DNA of 64,000 bases from contig JAXLQR010000002.1 of the NCBI GenBank assembly GCA_046331545.1, positions 2,356,001 through 2,420,000 of the forward strand. Reading direction: 5' to 3'. The notes beneath the pieces were generated by a model. It did not search any database. It was not told where the DNA came from and saw nothing but the letters and a program-made list of their open reading frames with translations. The stretch's first letter is position 1, and each line of letters opens with the position of its first letter. The translations under genes were made by a program, and so were the position numbers. This DNA comes from JADJVL01 sp046331545 (GTDB lineage: Bacteria > Acidobacteriota > Holophagae > Holophagales > Holophagaceae). Of this stretch, positions 32,937-42,162 are shown piece after piece.

Positions 32937-34240
32937 GCGTCGTCCTCCTCGAGGGTGCGGAGGAGGCCCGCGGCCAGGGGAAGATGGGTGGCGGCGTCCC
33001 GCAGCAGGAAGGCGCCGCCGGCCCGGTCCAGGGCGTAGGGGTCCGCGAAGATGGGCTGCTGGAGTTCCAGGCGGGCGACGGCGATGTCGTTCATCCCGAG
33101 GCCGGAGGCGGGGGCCAGGGCTCCGGAGCCCAGGTCCAGCCGACCTTCGATCGCGGTGAGGCGGGCCCGGACCTCCCGGGTGGTGTGGCGAAGGACCATC
33201 GGCCGGGCGGCGTCCCAGGGGCGGTCCGCGAGCCAGCAGAGCGTCGCCTCCACGCGGCGCGTCGGCCGGGGCGGTGACACGGCGCTGGCCAGCAGGTCCC
33301 CCCGGGCGAGATCCAGCTCCTCGGCGAGTTCCAGGGAGACCGACTGGCCGGCCACCGCCCGGGGCAGGTCCGTGTCCAGCAGCCGGATCCGGGCCACCGT
33401 GGCGGAGCGCCCCCCGGGGAGGGCGGCCACGGCGTCGCCCGGCGCCACCGAGCCCGAGGCGATCCGCCCGAGGTAGCGCCTCGGGGCGAGTCCCGGGAGC
33501 GGGCGGCCGACGAGCTGGACCGGGAACCGGAAGGGCCGGTCGGGCGCGACCCGGTCGATGTCGGCGGACGCGAGGACTTCGAGCAGGGTCGGACCCTCGT
33601 ACCAGGGGAGGCGGCTCCCCCGGCGCACCACCATGTCGCCCGCGAGGGCCGAGCACGGCACGAAGCGCGGGTCCGCGATGCCGAGGCCGGCGCAGGTCCG
33701 CCCCAGGTCGTCCACCAGGGCCCGGAAGACCGCCGGATCGTAGCCCACGGCGTCGAGCTTGTTCACGGCGAAGACGAGGTGCCGCACCCCCAGCAGGTGC
33801 GCGAGGGCCGCGTGGCGCAGGGTCTGGGGCCGCACGCCGCGCGCGGCGTCCACGAGGATCAGGGCGAGGTCCGCGGTGGAGGCGGCGGTCACCATGTTCC
33901 GGGTGTACTGCTCGTGGCCCGGGGCGTCGGCGATGATGAACTTCCGCGTCGCCGTGGCGAAGTAGCGGTAGGCCACGTCGATGGTGATGCCCTGTTCGCG
34001 CTCGGCCGCCAGCCCGTCGGTGAGGAGGCTGAGGTCGATCCCCGCGTGGCCCCGGCGGCGGGAGGTGGACTCCAGGGCCTCCAGGGCGTCCGCGAGGATG
34101 GCGCGGCTGTCGTAGAGGAGGCGCCCGATCAGCGTGCTCTTCCCGTCGTCCACGCTGCCGCAGGTCATGAAGCGCAGCACGCCGAGGTCCTCGGCCCGGG
34201 GGAGCGGAGGAAGGGGATCCAGGGTCGCGTCGAGGCTCAT
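32933..34240 (-). CDS. cysN: Sulfate adenylyltransferase subunit 1 (GTPase)
   Basis: This 435-residue EF-Tu-like GTPase subunit of ATP sulfurylase drives APS formation by CysD. FMTCGSVDDGKSTLIGRLLY is the P-loop. DAPGHEQYTRNM (G3) and NKLDAVGY (G4) follow, then two beta-barrel domains. There is no fused APS kinase (CysC), fitting direct use of APS by the adjacent reductase. It overlaps cysD by one base (TGATG) and the aspartokinase-like gene by four. Confidence 0.96.
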   Translation of the reverse strand: MSLDATLDPLPPLPRAEDLGVLRFMTCGSVDDGKSTLIGRLLYDSRAILADALEALESTSRRRGHAGIDLSLLTDGLAAEREQGITIDVAYRYFATATRKFIIADAPGHEQYTRNMVTAASTADLALILVDAARGVRPQTLRHAALAHLLGVRHLVFAVNKLDAVGYDPAVFRALVDDLGRTCAGLGIADPRFVPCSALAGDMVVRRGSRLPWYEGPTLLEVLASADIDRVAPDRPFRFPVQLVGRPLPGLAPRRYLGRIASGSVAPGDAVAALPGGRSATVARIRLLDTDLPRAVAGQSVSLELAEELDLARGDLLASAVSPPRPTRRVEATLCWLADRPWDAARPMVLRHTTREVRARLTAIEGRLDLGSGALAPASGLGMNDIAVARLELQQPIFADPYALDRAGGAFLLRDAATHLPLAAGLLRTLEEDDA

Positions 34241-35160
34241 CAGAAGTAGCCCTCCTTCTTGCGCTGCTCCATGGCGGCCTCCGAGGCCCGGTCGTCCAGG
34301 CGCGTGGCGCCGCGCTCGGTGAGTTCCGTCGAGGCGGTCTCCCGGAGGATGGCCTCCACGGTGGCGGCGGTGCTGGCCACGGGGGCGGTGCAGGGGATGT
34401 CGCCCACGGTGCGGAAGCGGACGGACAGCGTCTCCACCCGTTCGCCGGGACGGGCCGGCGTCAGGGGCGTGACGGGCACCAGGGCCCCGCCGCGGCGCAC
34501 CACGGGACGTTCATGGGCGAAGTAGATCGACGGCAGTTCGAGGTCCTCCTGCGCGATGTACTGCCAGACGTCCAGCTCGGTCCAGTTGCTGAGGGGGAAG
34601 GCCCGGATGTTTTCGCCGGGATGCACCCGGGCGCAGTAGAGGTCCCACAACTCCGGCCGCTGGTTGCGCGGGTCCCACTGGCCGAAGGCGTCCCGGAAGG
34701 AGAAGATCCGCTCCTTCGCCCGGGCCTTCTCCTCGTCCCGCCGCGCGCCGCCGATGAGGGCGTCGAAGCCGAACTCCGCCACCGCCTCCAGGAGGGTCAC
34801 GCTCTGGTGGGGGTTGCGGGCCTCGTCGGGCTGGCGCAGCACCACGGTGCCCCGGGCCATGCTGTCCTCCACCGTGCGCACGATCAGCCGCTCCCCCAGC
34901 TCCGCGGCGCGGCGGTCGCGGATCCCGAGCACCTCCGGGTAGTTGTGGCCCGTGTCGATGTGCAGGAGCGGGAAGGGGAAGGGGGCGGGCCGGAAGGCCT
35001 TCTCCGCCAGGCGCAGCAGCACCAGGGAGTCCTTCCCGCCCGAGAAGAGGAGGGCCGGGTTCGCGCACTGCCCCGCCACCTCCCGGAGGATGTGGATGGC
35101 TTCCGCCTCGAGCCACTCGAGGTGGGTGAGCCCGGGGGATTCGAGATCGACGAGGCTCAT
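34240..35160 (-). CDS. cysD: Sulfate adenylyltransferase subunit 2
   Basis: This 306-residue PP-loop ATP pyrophosphatase makes adenosine 5'-phosphosulfate from ATP and sulfate together with CysN. LEAEAIHILREVAGQCANPA begins the fold, LLFSGGKDSLVLLRLAEKAF is the SGGKDS PP-loop, and HIDTGHNYPEV and GGARRDEEKARAKER are conserved CysD blocks. It abuts cysH and overlaps cysN, and belongs to the SAM-riboswitch operon. Confidence 0.97.
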   Translation of the reverse strand: MSLVDLESPGLTHLEWLEAEAIHILREVAGQCANPALLFSGGKDSLVLLRLAEKAFRPAPFPFPLLHIDTGHNYPEVLGIRDRRAAELGERLIVRTVEDSMARGTVVLRQPDEARNPHQSVTLLEAVAEFGFDALIGGARRDEEKARAKERIFSFRDAFGQWDPRNQRPELWDLYCARVHPGENIRAFPLSNWTELDVWQYIAQEDLELPSIYFAHERPVVRRGGALVPVTPLTPARPGERVETLSVRFRTVGDIPCTAPVASTAATVEAILRETASTELTERGATRLDDRASEAAMEQRKKEGYF

Positions 35161-35925
35161 TCAGGACTCCAGGGCGGTGAGGTCGGGGCGCGGCGCCCGG
35201 TGCAGGCCGCACTCCTTGTGCTCCGGCGCCTCCCACCACCAGCGGCCGGCCCGGAGGTCCTCGCCGGGCCGCACGGGCCGGGTGCAGGGGGCGCAGCCGA
35301 TGCTCGGGTAGCCCTGGTCGTGGAGGGCGTTCGTGGGCACGCCGTGGTGGCGCACGTAGGCGCGGGTGCGCTCGAGATCCCAGTCGAGGAGGGGCTGGAT
35401 CTTCAGGATCCCGCCGTGGTCCTCGTCCCATTCGAAGGGCCGCAGGTCCGCCCGGGTGGGCGACTGCTCCCGGCGCAGGCCCGTGATCCAGGCGTCGGCG
35501 CCGTGGAGGGCGCGGGCCAGGGGCTCGACCTTGCGCACGGCGCAGCAGGCCTTGCGCTGGACGAGGCTCTCGTAGAAGCCGTTGGGCCCGTCCCGGCGCA
35601 CCAGGGTCTCCACGGCCTCGGCCCGGGGACAGTAGACCTCCACGGCGAGGCCGTAGTGGCGGCGAGCCTGGTCCAGCACGTCGTAGGTCTCCTGGGGCAG
35701 GCGTCCCGTGTCCAGGAAGAAGACCCGCGGCACCTTGGGCAGGCGGGTGAGCATCTCCAGGATGGCCACGTCCTCCAGGCCGAAGCTGCACGCGAAGGCC
35801 AGGCGCTCGGCGGGGAAGGTGTTCACCGCCCAGGTGAGGACGGCCTCGGCGGAGGCGCCGGCGTACTCCCGGTTGAGGGCGGCCACGCGGCTGGGGGTGA
35901 AGGCCTGGATCTCGAAGGTGGGCAT
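35161..35925 (-). CDS. cysH: Assimilatory adenylyl-sulfate (APS) reductase
   Basis: This 254-residue enzyme reduces activated sulfate to sulfite. ACSFGLEDVAILEML is the PP-loop-like site and VFFLDTGRLPQETYD follows. The paired cysteines in QRKACCAVRKVEPL with GCAPCTRPV form the CC...CxxC set that binds a [4Fe-4S] cluster in APS-type reductases, and KECGLH carries the redox-active C-terminal Cys. This marks it as APS- rather than PAPS-specific, consistent with the lack of cysC in the operon. It is 15 bases after the TauE-like gene. Confidence 0.95.
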   Translation of the reverse strand: MPTFEIQAFTPSRVAALNREYAGASAEAVLTWAVNTFPAERLAFACSFGLEDVAILEMLTRLPKVPRVFFLDTGRLPQETYDVLDQARRHYGLAVEVYCPRAEAVETLVRRDGPNGFYESLVQRKACCAVRKVEPLARALHGADAWITGLRREQSPTRADLRPFEWDEDHGGILKIQPLLDWDLERTRAYVRHHGVPTNALHDQGYPSIGCAPCTRPVRPGEDLRAGRWWWEAPEHKECGLHRAPRPDLTALES

Positions 35926-35940
35926 GGGGTCTCCAGAGGC

Positions 35941-36804
35941 TCAGGCGGATTCGGGAAGGGCGGGGCGGGGCAGGAGGCCGAAGCCCCGGGTCAGCACGGC
36001 GGCGGCCGCGACCAGGGGCAGGGCCCAGGGCAGGTGGGCGCGGAGGAGATCGGGCGCGGCGGGGCCAAGGATCCGCGCCAGGCCGAAGCTCACCGCCAGG
36101 ACGTTGAACCAGACGCAGAAGCGCCGGAACCCCGCCTCCGCCACCCGGGCCGCGAGGAAGGCCCCGAGGGCAAGGCCCAGCAGGGTCCCCGGCAGCAGGG
36201 GTCCCGCGAGGGTCGCGGACTCCCGGGTGACGAGGCCCAGGGCCAGGTAGGCCAGCAGCGTCAGCGCGGACTCCACCACCCGCAGGAAGCTGATGGCGGC
36301 GCGGTACTCGTCCTTCGCGTAGGCCTGGTCGTGGAAGTAGAGCGAGAGGACGGGGCCGCTGATGGTCGTCGTGGCGTAGAGCAGCCCCGTGGCCAGGCCG
36401 AAGGGCAGGGCCGCCCTCCGCTCGGAGCGCAGGCCCAGCCGGAAGCCCAGGCCCTGGACCAGCACCACCGGGAAGAGGAGCAGGTAGGTGAGCAGCTTCA
36501 TGGGCCCGGCGGGCGTGAGGGCCAGGATCCCGGTGCCCAGGGCGATGCCCGGCACCAGGCCCCACACCATGGGCCGCACCCGGGGGGCCACGGCGGGGAA
36601 GGCCCGGAGGTTGGCCAGGAAGGAGCCGGCGTTGAGCGCGACCTCCAGCAGCACCAGCACGGGGTTCAGGAGGCGGTTGGCCAGGAGGAGCAGGGCCACG
36701 GGCACGGTGACGGTGGAAAAGCCGTGGCCCAGGACGCCGTTCACCGTGCCCGCCGCGAGGGTCAGGCCGGCCAGGGCGAGGAGGTGGGAGGGTTCGAGGG
36801 GCAT
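35941..36804 (-). CDS. TauE/SafE-family sulfite/anion exporter
   Basis: This 287-residue membrane protein has about eight spans. HLLALAGLTLAAGTVNGVLGHG and STVTVPVALLL form the N-terminal TauE/SafE repeat, with a second repeat at ALPFGLATGLLYATTTISGP. Family members move sulfite, sulfonates or related anions. Between cysI and cysH it may export excess sulfite or import a sulfur source. It starts two bases after the cysI stop. Confidence 0.85.
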   Translation of the reverse strand: MPLEPSHLLALAGLTLAAGTVNGVLGHGFSTVTVPVALLLLANRLLNPVLVLLEVALNAGSFLANLRAFPAVAPRVRPMVWGLVPGIALGTGILALTPAGPMKLLTYLLLFPVVLVQGLGFRLGLRSERRAALPFGLATGLLYATTTISGPVLSLYFHDQAYAKDEYRAAISFLRVVESALTLLAYLALGLVTRESATLAGPLLPGTLLGLALGAFLAARVAEAGFRRFCVWFNVLAVSFGLARILGPAAPDLLRAHLPWALPLVAAAAVLTRGFGLLPRPALPESA

Positions 36805-36806
36805 GG

Positions 36807-38462
36807 TCAGTCCGCGTCGGAAAAGGCGAGGGCGGGGTCGGGACGCAGGCGACGGGCGAGGGCAGCCGCGCCGAGCCGGGTGGCGAAGTCGCCGAAGGGT
36901 TCGCCGGATCCGCCTTCCGCCTTCCACGCCGCGAAGAGCCGGTCGAGGACCCCGGCCAGGTCCGCCGTGGCGACGCGGTCGGCGACGGGGAACGCCAGCC
37001 GCGTGCCCTCGGTGTCGCCCCCGGCGAAGACCGCGTAGCGGCCCGCGGTCTGGCCCACCAGGGCCAGTTCCGCGGCGTAGGGTCGGGCGCAGCCGTTGGC
37101 GCAGCCAGTGATCCGGAAGAGGGGCGCGCGATCCTCGAGGTCGTGCTTGGCGAGGAGGCCGTTCACGAGGGCCGTGACGTCCGGAGCCACGCGTTCCGCC
37201 TCCGTGATCGCCACGGCGCAGAGGGGCAGGGCCACGCAGGCCAGGGCCCGGTCGTGGAGTTTCGAGGGGCTCTGCCAGGCCACGCCGCGGGCGGCCAGGA
37301 AGGCCTCGACGGAGGCCCGGGCCCGGCGGTGGATGCCGAGAAGGATGAGGTCCTGGTCCGGCGTGAGCTGCACGTCCAGGCCGTGGGCGGCCACCAGCTC
37401 CGCCAGGGTGCGCTTGAGCCCGCCCTGGACGCGGCCCGAAAGGGTGTGGAAGCCCAGCGCCCAGGAACCGTCGGCCCGCGGCGTCCAGCCCAGGGGGGAC
37501 GGCGTCCGCCAGGGCGGCAGCGGGAGCTCCTCGAAGGCGAGGCCGGCCCGGGCTTCGACTTCGCCCTTGAACCAGGCCAGGCCCCGGTCGTGGAGGAGGT
37601 ACTTGAGGCGGGCACGCCTGCGGTTGAGACGGTTCCCGTGGTCCCGCTGGATGGTGACCACCGCTTCGGCCACCGGCAGGAGCGCATCCGCCGGGATCCA
37701 GCCGAGCCCATCCGCCAGCCGCGGAAAGGTGGACGCGTCGCCGTGGGTCATCCCCATGCCGCCGCCCGCAAGCACGAACCAGCCGTCGATCCGGCCGCGG
37801 CCGTCCAGCGTCCCGACAAAGGCGAGGTCCTGGGTGTAGGCGTCCACGCTGTTGTCGCCGGCGAGGGTGACGGCGATCTTGAACTTCCGGGGGAGGTAGG
37901 TCTTCCCGTAGAGGGGCTCGGCCTCGGGCCCGTCCACCTTCGCGCCATCCAGCCACACCTCGGCGTAGGCGTTGGACTTCGCCTGGAAGTGGTCGGAGAG
38001 CTGCTGCGCCACGGGCCCGAGCTGGGCGAGATCGGCGCGGCCGGAAGGGTTCGGAGCCTCCATCACGTTGCGCACCACGTCCCCGCAGGCCCCCTTCGTC
38101 GTGAGCAGGGCCGCGTGCAGGGCCTGCAGCGTGGCCTTGGCATCGCCCTTCAGCACGCCGTGGAGCTCCACGCCCTGGCGGGTCGTGAGGCGCAGGGTGC
38201 CGTCGCCGTAGGTGTCCGCCAGGCGGTCCCAGGCCGCCCACTGGGCCGGCGTGAGCCGGCCGCCGGGGATGCGGCCGCGGACCATGAGGACGTGGGGCCT
38301 GGGCTCCGGGGCCTTGTCCCGGTCGCGCTGCTGGTAGAGGCCGTGGAACTTCACCAGCTGGCTGGCGTCCGCGGAGAGCTTCTCCACCGGCGAGGCCAGT
38401 TCGTCAGCGAGAGCGCCGCGGAGGAGGTCCGAGCCTGCCTTGAGGTCTTCGGCCGTGCTCAT
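36807..38462 (-). CDS. cysI: Sulfite reductase hemoprotein (ferredoxin-type or CysI-like)
   Basis: This 551-residue enzyme performs the six-electron reduction of sulfite to sulfide on a coupled siroheme-[4Fe-4S] centre. LRLTTRQGVELHGV and GACGDVVRNVMEAP lie in the first repeat. ACVALPLCAVAITEAER and RITGCANGCARPYAAELALVG supply the C-x5-C ... C-x3-C cluster/siroheme ligands. No cysJ flavoprotein is in the operon, so electrons may come from ferredoxin or an unlinked reductase. It overlaps the siroheme dehydrogenase gene by four bases. Confidence 0.95.
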   Translation of the reverse strand: MSTAEDLKAGSDLLRGALADELASPVEKLSADASQLVKFHGLYQQRDRDKAPEPRPHVLMVRGRIPGGRLTPAQWAAWDRLADTYGDGTLRLTTRQGVELHGVLKGDAKATLQALHAALLTTKGACGDVVRNVMEAPNPSGRADLAQLGPVAQQLSDHFQAKSNAYAEVWLDGAKVDGPEAEPLYGKTYLPRKFKIAVTLAGDNSVDAYTQDLAFVGTLDGRGRIDGWFVLAGGGMGMTHGDASTFPRLADGLGWIPADALLPVAEAVVTIQRDHGNRLNRRRARLKYLLHDRGLAWFKGEVEARAGLAFEELPLPPWRTPSPLGWTPRADGSWALGFHTLSGRVQGGLKRTLAELVAAHGLDVQLTPDQDLILLGIHRRARASVEAFLAARGVAWQSPSKLHDRALACVALPLCAVAITEAERVAPDVTALVNGLLAKHDLEDRAPLFRITGCANGCARPYAAELALVGQTAGRYAVFAGGDTEGTRLAFPVADRVATADLAGVLDRLFAAWKAEGGSGEPFGDFATRLGAAALARRLRPDPALAFSDAD

Positions 38463-39085
38463 GACAGCACCCCGGTGGGCTCGAGGCGCTCCCGCAGGGC
38501 CTGGAAGTAGTCGCGCTCCAGGGTCTCCACGGCGCGGCGGAGGATGCGGCCGCGGGTGGCGGCATCGGGGAGCTCGGCGCGGATGCGGCGGCGCAGCTCG
38601 GCGAGGCGCTCCAGGTCGTCCAGGTGCTCCTTCGGCAGCAGGGCGTCGAGGCCCGCCCGCAGGGCGCGCACGAGGCCCGGGAAGGCGCCGCCGGAGCCCA
38701 CGGCCACCTGCAGCGGCCCGCGGCGCAGGCTGCCCGCCATGTGGAACTCGCAGCGCTCCGCCACGTCCACGGCGTTGAACCAGATGCCGAGCTTTTTCGC
38801 GGCGTGGGCCAGTACGCCGTTGAGCCAGGGGTCGGCGGTGGCGCTCACCACGAGGCGCGCGCCCACGAGGTCGGCGATCTCGACCTTGCGCCGGAGGAGC
38901 CGGACCTGGCGCGGATACCCGGTGGCGAGGCCCTGGATGGCGCCGGAAATGGCAGGCGCCACCACGGTGAGGCTGGCGCCGGCCTCCAGGAGGGCGGGCA
39001 GCCTAGCCTGCGCGACGCTCCCGGCGCCGACGAGGAGGACGGGCTGGCCGTGGAGATTGAGGAAGACGGGAAGGAGGGTGGGCAT
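38459..39085 (-). CDS. Precorrin-2 dehydrogenase/sirohydrochlorin ferrochelatase-like (CysG N-terminal type)
   Basis: This protein of about 208 residues turns precorrin-2 into sirohydrochlorin, and possibly inserts iron, for the siroheme of CysI. LPVFLNLHGQPVLLVGAGSV is the NAD-binding start and VVSATADPWLN is conserved. NAVDVAERCEFHMAGSLRRG matches the CysG/Met8 'D....c.f..Pa...rg.l' block. The ATG is preferred; a TTG three codons upstream (39094) is possible. Its 5' end overlaps the cobA tail by about 83 bases. Confidence 0.92.
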   Translation of the reverse strand: MPTLLPVFLNLHGQPVLLVGAGSVAQARLPALLEAGASLTVVAPAISGAIQGLATGYPRQVRLLRRKVEIADLVGARLVVSATADPWLNGVLAHAAKKLGIWFNAVDVAERCEFHMAGSLRRGPLQVAVGSGGAFPGLVRALRAGLDALLPKEHLDDLERLAELRRRIRAELPDAATRGRILRRAVETLERDYFQALRERLEPTGVLS

Positions 39086-39872
39086 GGGGATCAAGGCTTC
39101 GAGGGAGGTCCGGGAACAGGAGCGGGTTGGCGAGCAGAGGCTGGAGGGCGACGGTGGGCCCGAGGACCACGAGTCCGGGCCCGTCGGTACAGCTCGGCAT
39201 TCGACGCGCGGCGGCGTCGGCGAGGGTGGCGAGGCGGGTGCGCTGGCGGGGCGTGCAGCCCTCCTCCACCAGGGCGACGGGCTTGGCGGGGTCCGCGCCG
39301 TGGGCCAGGAGCGTCTGCGCGATGCGCGCGAGCTGGCCCGTGGCCATGAAGAGGACGAGGGTGCCCCTGAACCGTGCGAGTTCCGCCCAGTCCCGGTCCT
39401 CGTCCAGCAGGCCGTGGCCCTCGAGGATGCGCACCTCCCGCGAGAGGCCGCGATGGGTCAGCGGGATTCCCGCCGCGCCGGCGACGCCATGGAGGGCGCT
39501 GACGCCGGGGATGACCTCGAAGGGCAGACCGGCCTCCCGCAGGGCCAGGGCCTCCTCGCCGCCCCGGCCGAAGAGGAAGGGGTCGCCGCCCTTGAGGCGG
39601 ACCACCTTTTTCCCTTCGCGGACCTTCGCCACCAGCAGCGCGCTGATTTCCGTCTGGGACAGGGCGTGGTCTCCCGCCCGCTTGCCCACGAAGACCGCCT
39701 GGGCGGCGCCGGGAAAGAGCCCGAAGAAGGCCTCGTCCAGCAGGGCGTCGTGGAGGATCACCTCCGCCCCCCGCAGGGCCCGCAGGCCCCGCAGGGTGAG
39801 GAAGTCCGGATGGCCGGGGCCGGCGCCCACGAGCCACGCGAAGCCGCGCTGGAGGGGAAGGACCGAACTCAT
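39003..39872 (-). CDS. cobA: Uroporphyrinogen-III C-methyltransferase
   Basis: This 289-residue SAM-dependent enzyme makes precorrin-2 for siroheme. Signatures are WLVGAGPGHPDFLTLRGLRA, VVRLKGGDPFLFGRGGEEA, VIPGVSALHGVAGAAGIPLTHRG (first part VIPGVSALHGVAGAAG) and LARIAQTLLAHGADPAKPVA. The last 25 residues are Pro/Arg-rich and coincide with the overlap onto the dehydrogenase gene. The ATG overlaps the metX stop by four bases. As a SAM consumer in a SAM-riboswitch operon, it is coherently placed. Confidence 0.93.
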   Translation of the reverse strand: MSSVLPLQRGFAWLVGAGPGHPDFLTLRGLRALRGAEVILHDALLDEAFFGLFPGAAQAVFVGKRAGDHALSQTEISALLVAKVREGKKVVRLKGGDPFLFGRGGEEALALREAGLPFEVIPGVSALHGVAGAAGIPLTHRGLSREVRILEGHGLLDEDRDWAELARFRGTLVLFMATGQLARIAQTLLAHGADPAKPVALVEEGCTPRQRTRLATLADAAARRMPSCTDGPGLVVLGPTVALQPLLANPLLFPDLPRSLDPHAHPPSRLPQSPRPARPPRRRRERRAG

Positions 39873-40864
39873 GCCGCCGCCTGGATGAGCAGGTGCGTAC
39901 GCAGCCAGGCGTCGACCTGGTCCCACTCGATCAGGAACGCGTCGTGCCCGTGGGGACTGCGCAGCCAGTGGAGGCTGGTGGGCACGCCGGCGGCGCGGGC
40001 GCTGTCCGCCAGCTCCCGCAGGAGGGGCGGGGTGAAGAGGGCGTCGCTGTGGATGCCGAGGACGTGGAGGGAGCCCCGGAGGCCCCGCAGGCCGGCCACG
40101 AGGCCGCCGCGACCCCGGCCCACGTCGTGGGCGTCCATGGCGCCGAGCAGCGCGAGGTAGCTCTCGCGGGTGAATCGCCGGGCCAGGGCCCGGCCGTGGT
40201 GCTCCAGCCAGCCCCGGATGGATCCGGTGTCGGGGAAGCGGGCGTCGAGGCTCTCCGGGGCGCGGAAGCTGAGCATGGCCTGCTGGCGGGCGAGGGCGAT
40301 GGCCTCGGCGTCCGGCAGCGGGCTGCGGAGCACCGCCGCCTGGGCGGCGTTGATCCCCCGGATCCAGGCGTCGGCCCGGGCCCCGGCGCCGATGACGCCC
40401 ACGCGGTGGAAGCGGTCGGGCTCCAGGAGGGCCAGCTCCAGGGCCACCATGCCGCCGAGGGACCCGCCCAGCACCACGTCGAAGCACAGGCCTTCGGCGC
40501 GGATCCAGGTGGCGAGGGCGGCGGCCTGGTCCCGCGGCGTGAGGGCCGGGAAGGGCCTCCCGGGCCGGGGGCCGGTCGTCCCGTAGCAGGAGCCGACCAG
40601 GTTGGGCGTCCACACGGTGGTGCGCGCAGGATCGAAGGGCGCGCCGGGGGCGAAGAGGGGCGACCACCAGCCCTTCACCACGCTATCCGAGGTGGGCCGG
40701 TCGGCGGCGTCGGGCCCGCCGGTGAGGGCGTGCAGCAGCAGCACCCGCAGGGGCCCGAAGCCGGTGCGGCGGTAGGCGATGTGGATCTCCAGCCGCTCGC
40801 CGGATTCGGTGAGGAGGGGCTCAAGCCCGGCGACCAGATCCGTGCTCACGGCGCCCGTGCTCAC
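39869..40864 (-). CDS. metX: Homoserine O-acetyltransferase
   Basis: This 331-residue alpha/beta-hydrolase-fold enzyme acetylates homoserine for direct sulfhydrylation. LLLHALTGGPDAAD, WTPNLVGSCYGTTGP, DVVLGGSLGGMVALELALL with the nucleophile Ser (usually GGSMGG; here Leu replaces Met) and the C-terminal SPHGHDAFLIE with the catalytic His are diagnostic. The Asp of the triad lies in GIHSDALF. The GTG start overlaps the metY stop by four bases. Confidence 0.94.
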   Translation of the reverse strand: MSTGAVSTDLVAGLEPLLTESGERLEIHIAYRRTGFGPLRVLLLHALTGGPDAADRPTSDSVVKGWWSPLFAPGAPFDPARTTVWTPNLVGSCYGTTGPRPGRPFPALTPRDQAAALATWIRAEGLCFDVVLGGSLGGMVALELALLEPDRFHRVGVIGAGARADAWIRGINAAQAAVLRSPLPDAEAIALARQQAMLSFRAPESLDARFPDTGSIRGWLEHHGRALARRFTRESYLALLGAMDAHDVGRGRGGLVAGLRGLRGSLHVLGIHSDALFTPPLLRELADSARAAGVPTSLHWLRSPHGHDAFLIEWDQVDAWLRTHLLIQAAA

Positions 40865-42162
40865 GGCGTCACCGTCGCGAGGGCGGCGTCCAGGTCGGCG
40901 ATGAGGTCATCGAGGTGCTCGAGGCCCACGCTGAGGCGGATGAGGTCCTCGGTGACGCCGGTGGCTTCGCGCTCGGCGGGGTTGAGCTGCTGGTGGGTGG
41001 TGCTGGCGGGATGGATGATGAGGCTCTTGGCGTCGCCCACGTTGGCGAGGCGGGAGAAGAGCTGGACGGCGTTGATGACGGCCTTGCCGGCCTCGAGGCC
41101 GCCCTTGACGCCGAAGGTGAGGATGCCGCCGAAGCCCTTGCCCTTGCGGAAGTAGCGGGCCGCGGCGCCATGGGTGTCGTGGTCCGGCAGGCCGGGGTAG
41201 TTCACCCACGCGACCTTGGGATGCTTCTGGAGCCACCGGGCCAGGGCCAGGGCGTTCTCGCCGTGGCGCTCCAGGCGCAGGGGCAGCGTCTCGAGCCCCT
41301 GGAGGAGGAGGAAGGCGTTGAAGGGGGACAGGGCCGGGCCCGTGTCCCGGAGGCCCTCGATGCGGGCCTTGGTGATGAAGGCCGCGGGGCCGGCGAGGTC
41401 CGCCAGCACGGCGCCGTGGTAGGCGGCGAAGGGCTCGGTGAACTCGGGGAACCGGCCGTTGGCCCAGTCGAAGCGCCCGCCGTCCACGATGACGCCGCCG
41501 ATGGAGGTCCCGTGGCCGCCGATGAACTTGGTGGCGCTGTGCACCACGATGTGGGCGCCGTGCCGGAGCGGCTGCACGAGGTAGGGCGTGGGCAGGGTGT
41601 TGTCCACGATGAGGGGGATGCCGGCGTCGTCGGCGATCCGGCCCAGCACCTCGAAGTCAGGCACGTCCAGCTTGGGGTTGCCCAGGGCCTCGATGTAGAG
41701 GGCCTTGGTGGCCGGCGTGATGGCCGCGCGGAAGGCCTCGGGGTCGCGGCTGTTGACGAAGGTGGTGGTGATGCCGGTGCGCGGAAGGGTGTGGTGCAGG
41801 AGGTTGTAGGTCCCGCCGTAGAGGTTGTCCCCGGCCACCACGTGGTCGCCGGTCTTGAGCAGGGTGGTGAGGGTGAGGGTGATGGCGGCCTGGCCCGAGG
41901 CCACGGCGAGGGCGCCGATGCCGCCTTCCAGGGCCGCGAGGCGCTGCTCCAGCACGGCCTGGGTGGGGTTCATGATCCGCGTGTAGATGTTGCCGGGCTC
42001 CTCCAGGTTGAAGAGCCGCGCGCCGTGCTCCGCGGAGTCGAAGACGTAGCTGGTGGTCTGGTAGATGGGCACGGCCCGGGACCTGGTGTCGCCGTCGGGG
42101 ACGTGGCCCCCGTGGAGGACGAGGGTCTCGAACTGCTGTTCGGTGGTGGCGGTCTGGCTCAA
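40861..42162 (-). CDS. metY: O-acetylhomoserine aminocarboxypropyltransferase (sulfhydrylase)
   Basis: This 433-residue PLP enzyme combines O-acetylhomoserine with sulfide to give homocysteine. ETLVLHGGHVPDGDTRSRAV at the N-terminus, YTRIMNPTQAVLEQRLAALE, and VHSATKFIGGHGTSIGGVIV with the PLP lysine are typical; PLNPAEREATGVTEDLIRLS-like text (LNPAEREATGVTEDLIRLS) lies near the end. The start is TTG directly after GGAG. It is the first gene of the ten-gene operon downstream of the SAM-I aptamer. Confidence 0.96.
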   Translation of the reverse strand: MSQTATTEQQFETLVLHGGHVPDGDTRSRAVPIYQTTSYVFDSAEHGARLFNLEEPGNIYTRIMNPTQAVLEQRLAALEGGIGALAVASGQAAITLTLTTLLKTGDHVVAGDNLYGGTYNLLHHTLPRTGITTTFVNSRDPEAFRAAITPATKALYIEALGNPKLDVPDFEVLGRIADDAGIPLIVDNTLPTPYLVQPLRHGAHIVVHSATKFIGGHGTSIGGVIVDGGRFDWANGRFPEFTEPFAAYHGAVLADLAGPAAFITKARIEGLRDTGPALSPFNAFLLLQGLETLPLRLERHGENALALARWLQKHPKVAWVNYPGLPDHDTHGAAARYFRKGKGFGGILTFGVKGGLEAGKAVINAVQLFSRLANVGDAKSLIIHPASTTHQQLNPAEREATGVTEDLIRLSVGLEHLDDLIADLDAALATVTP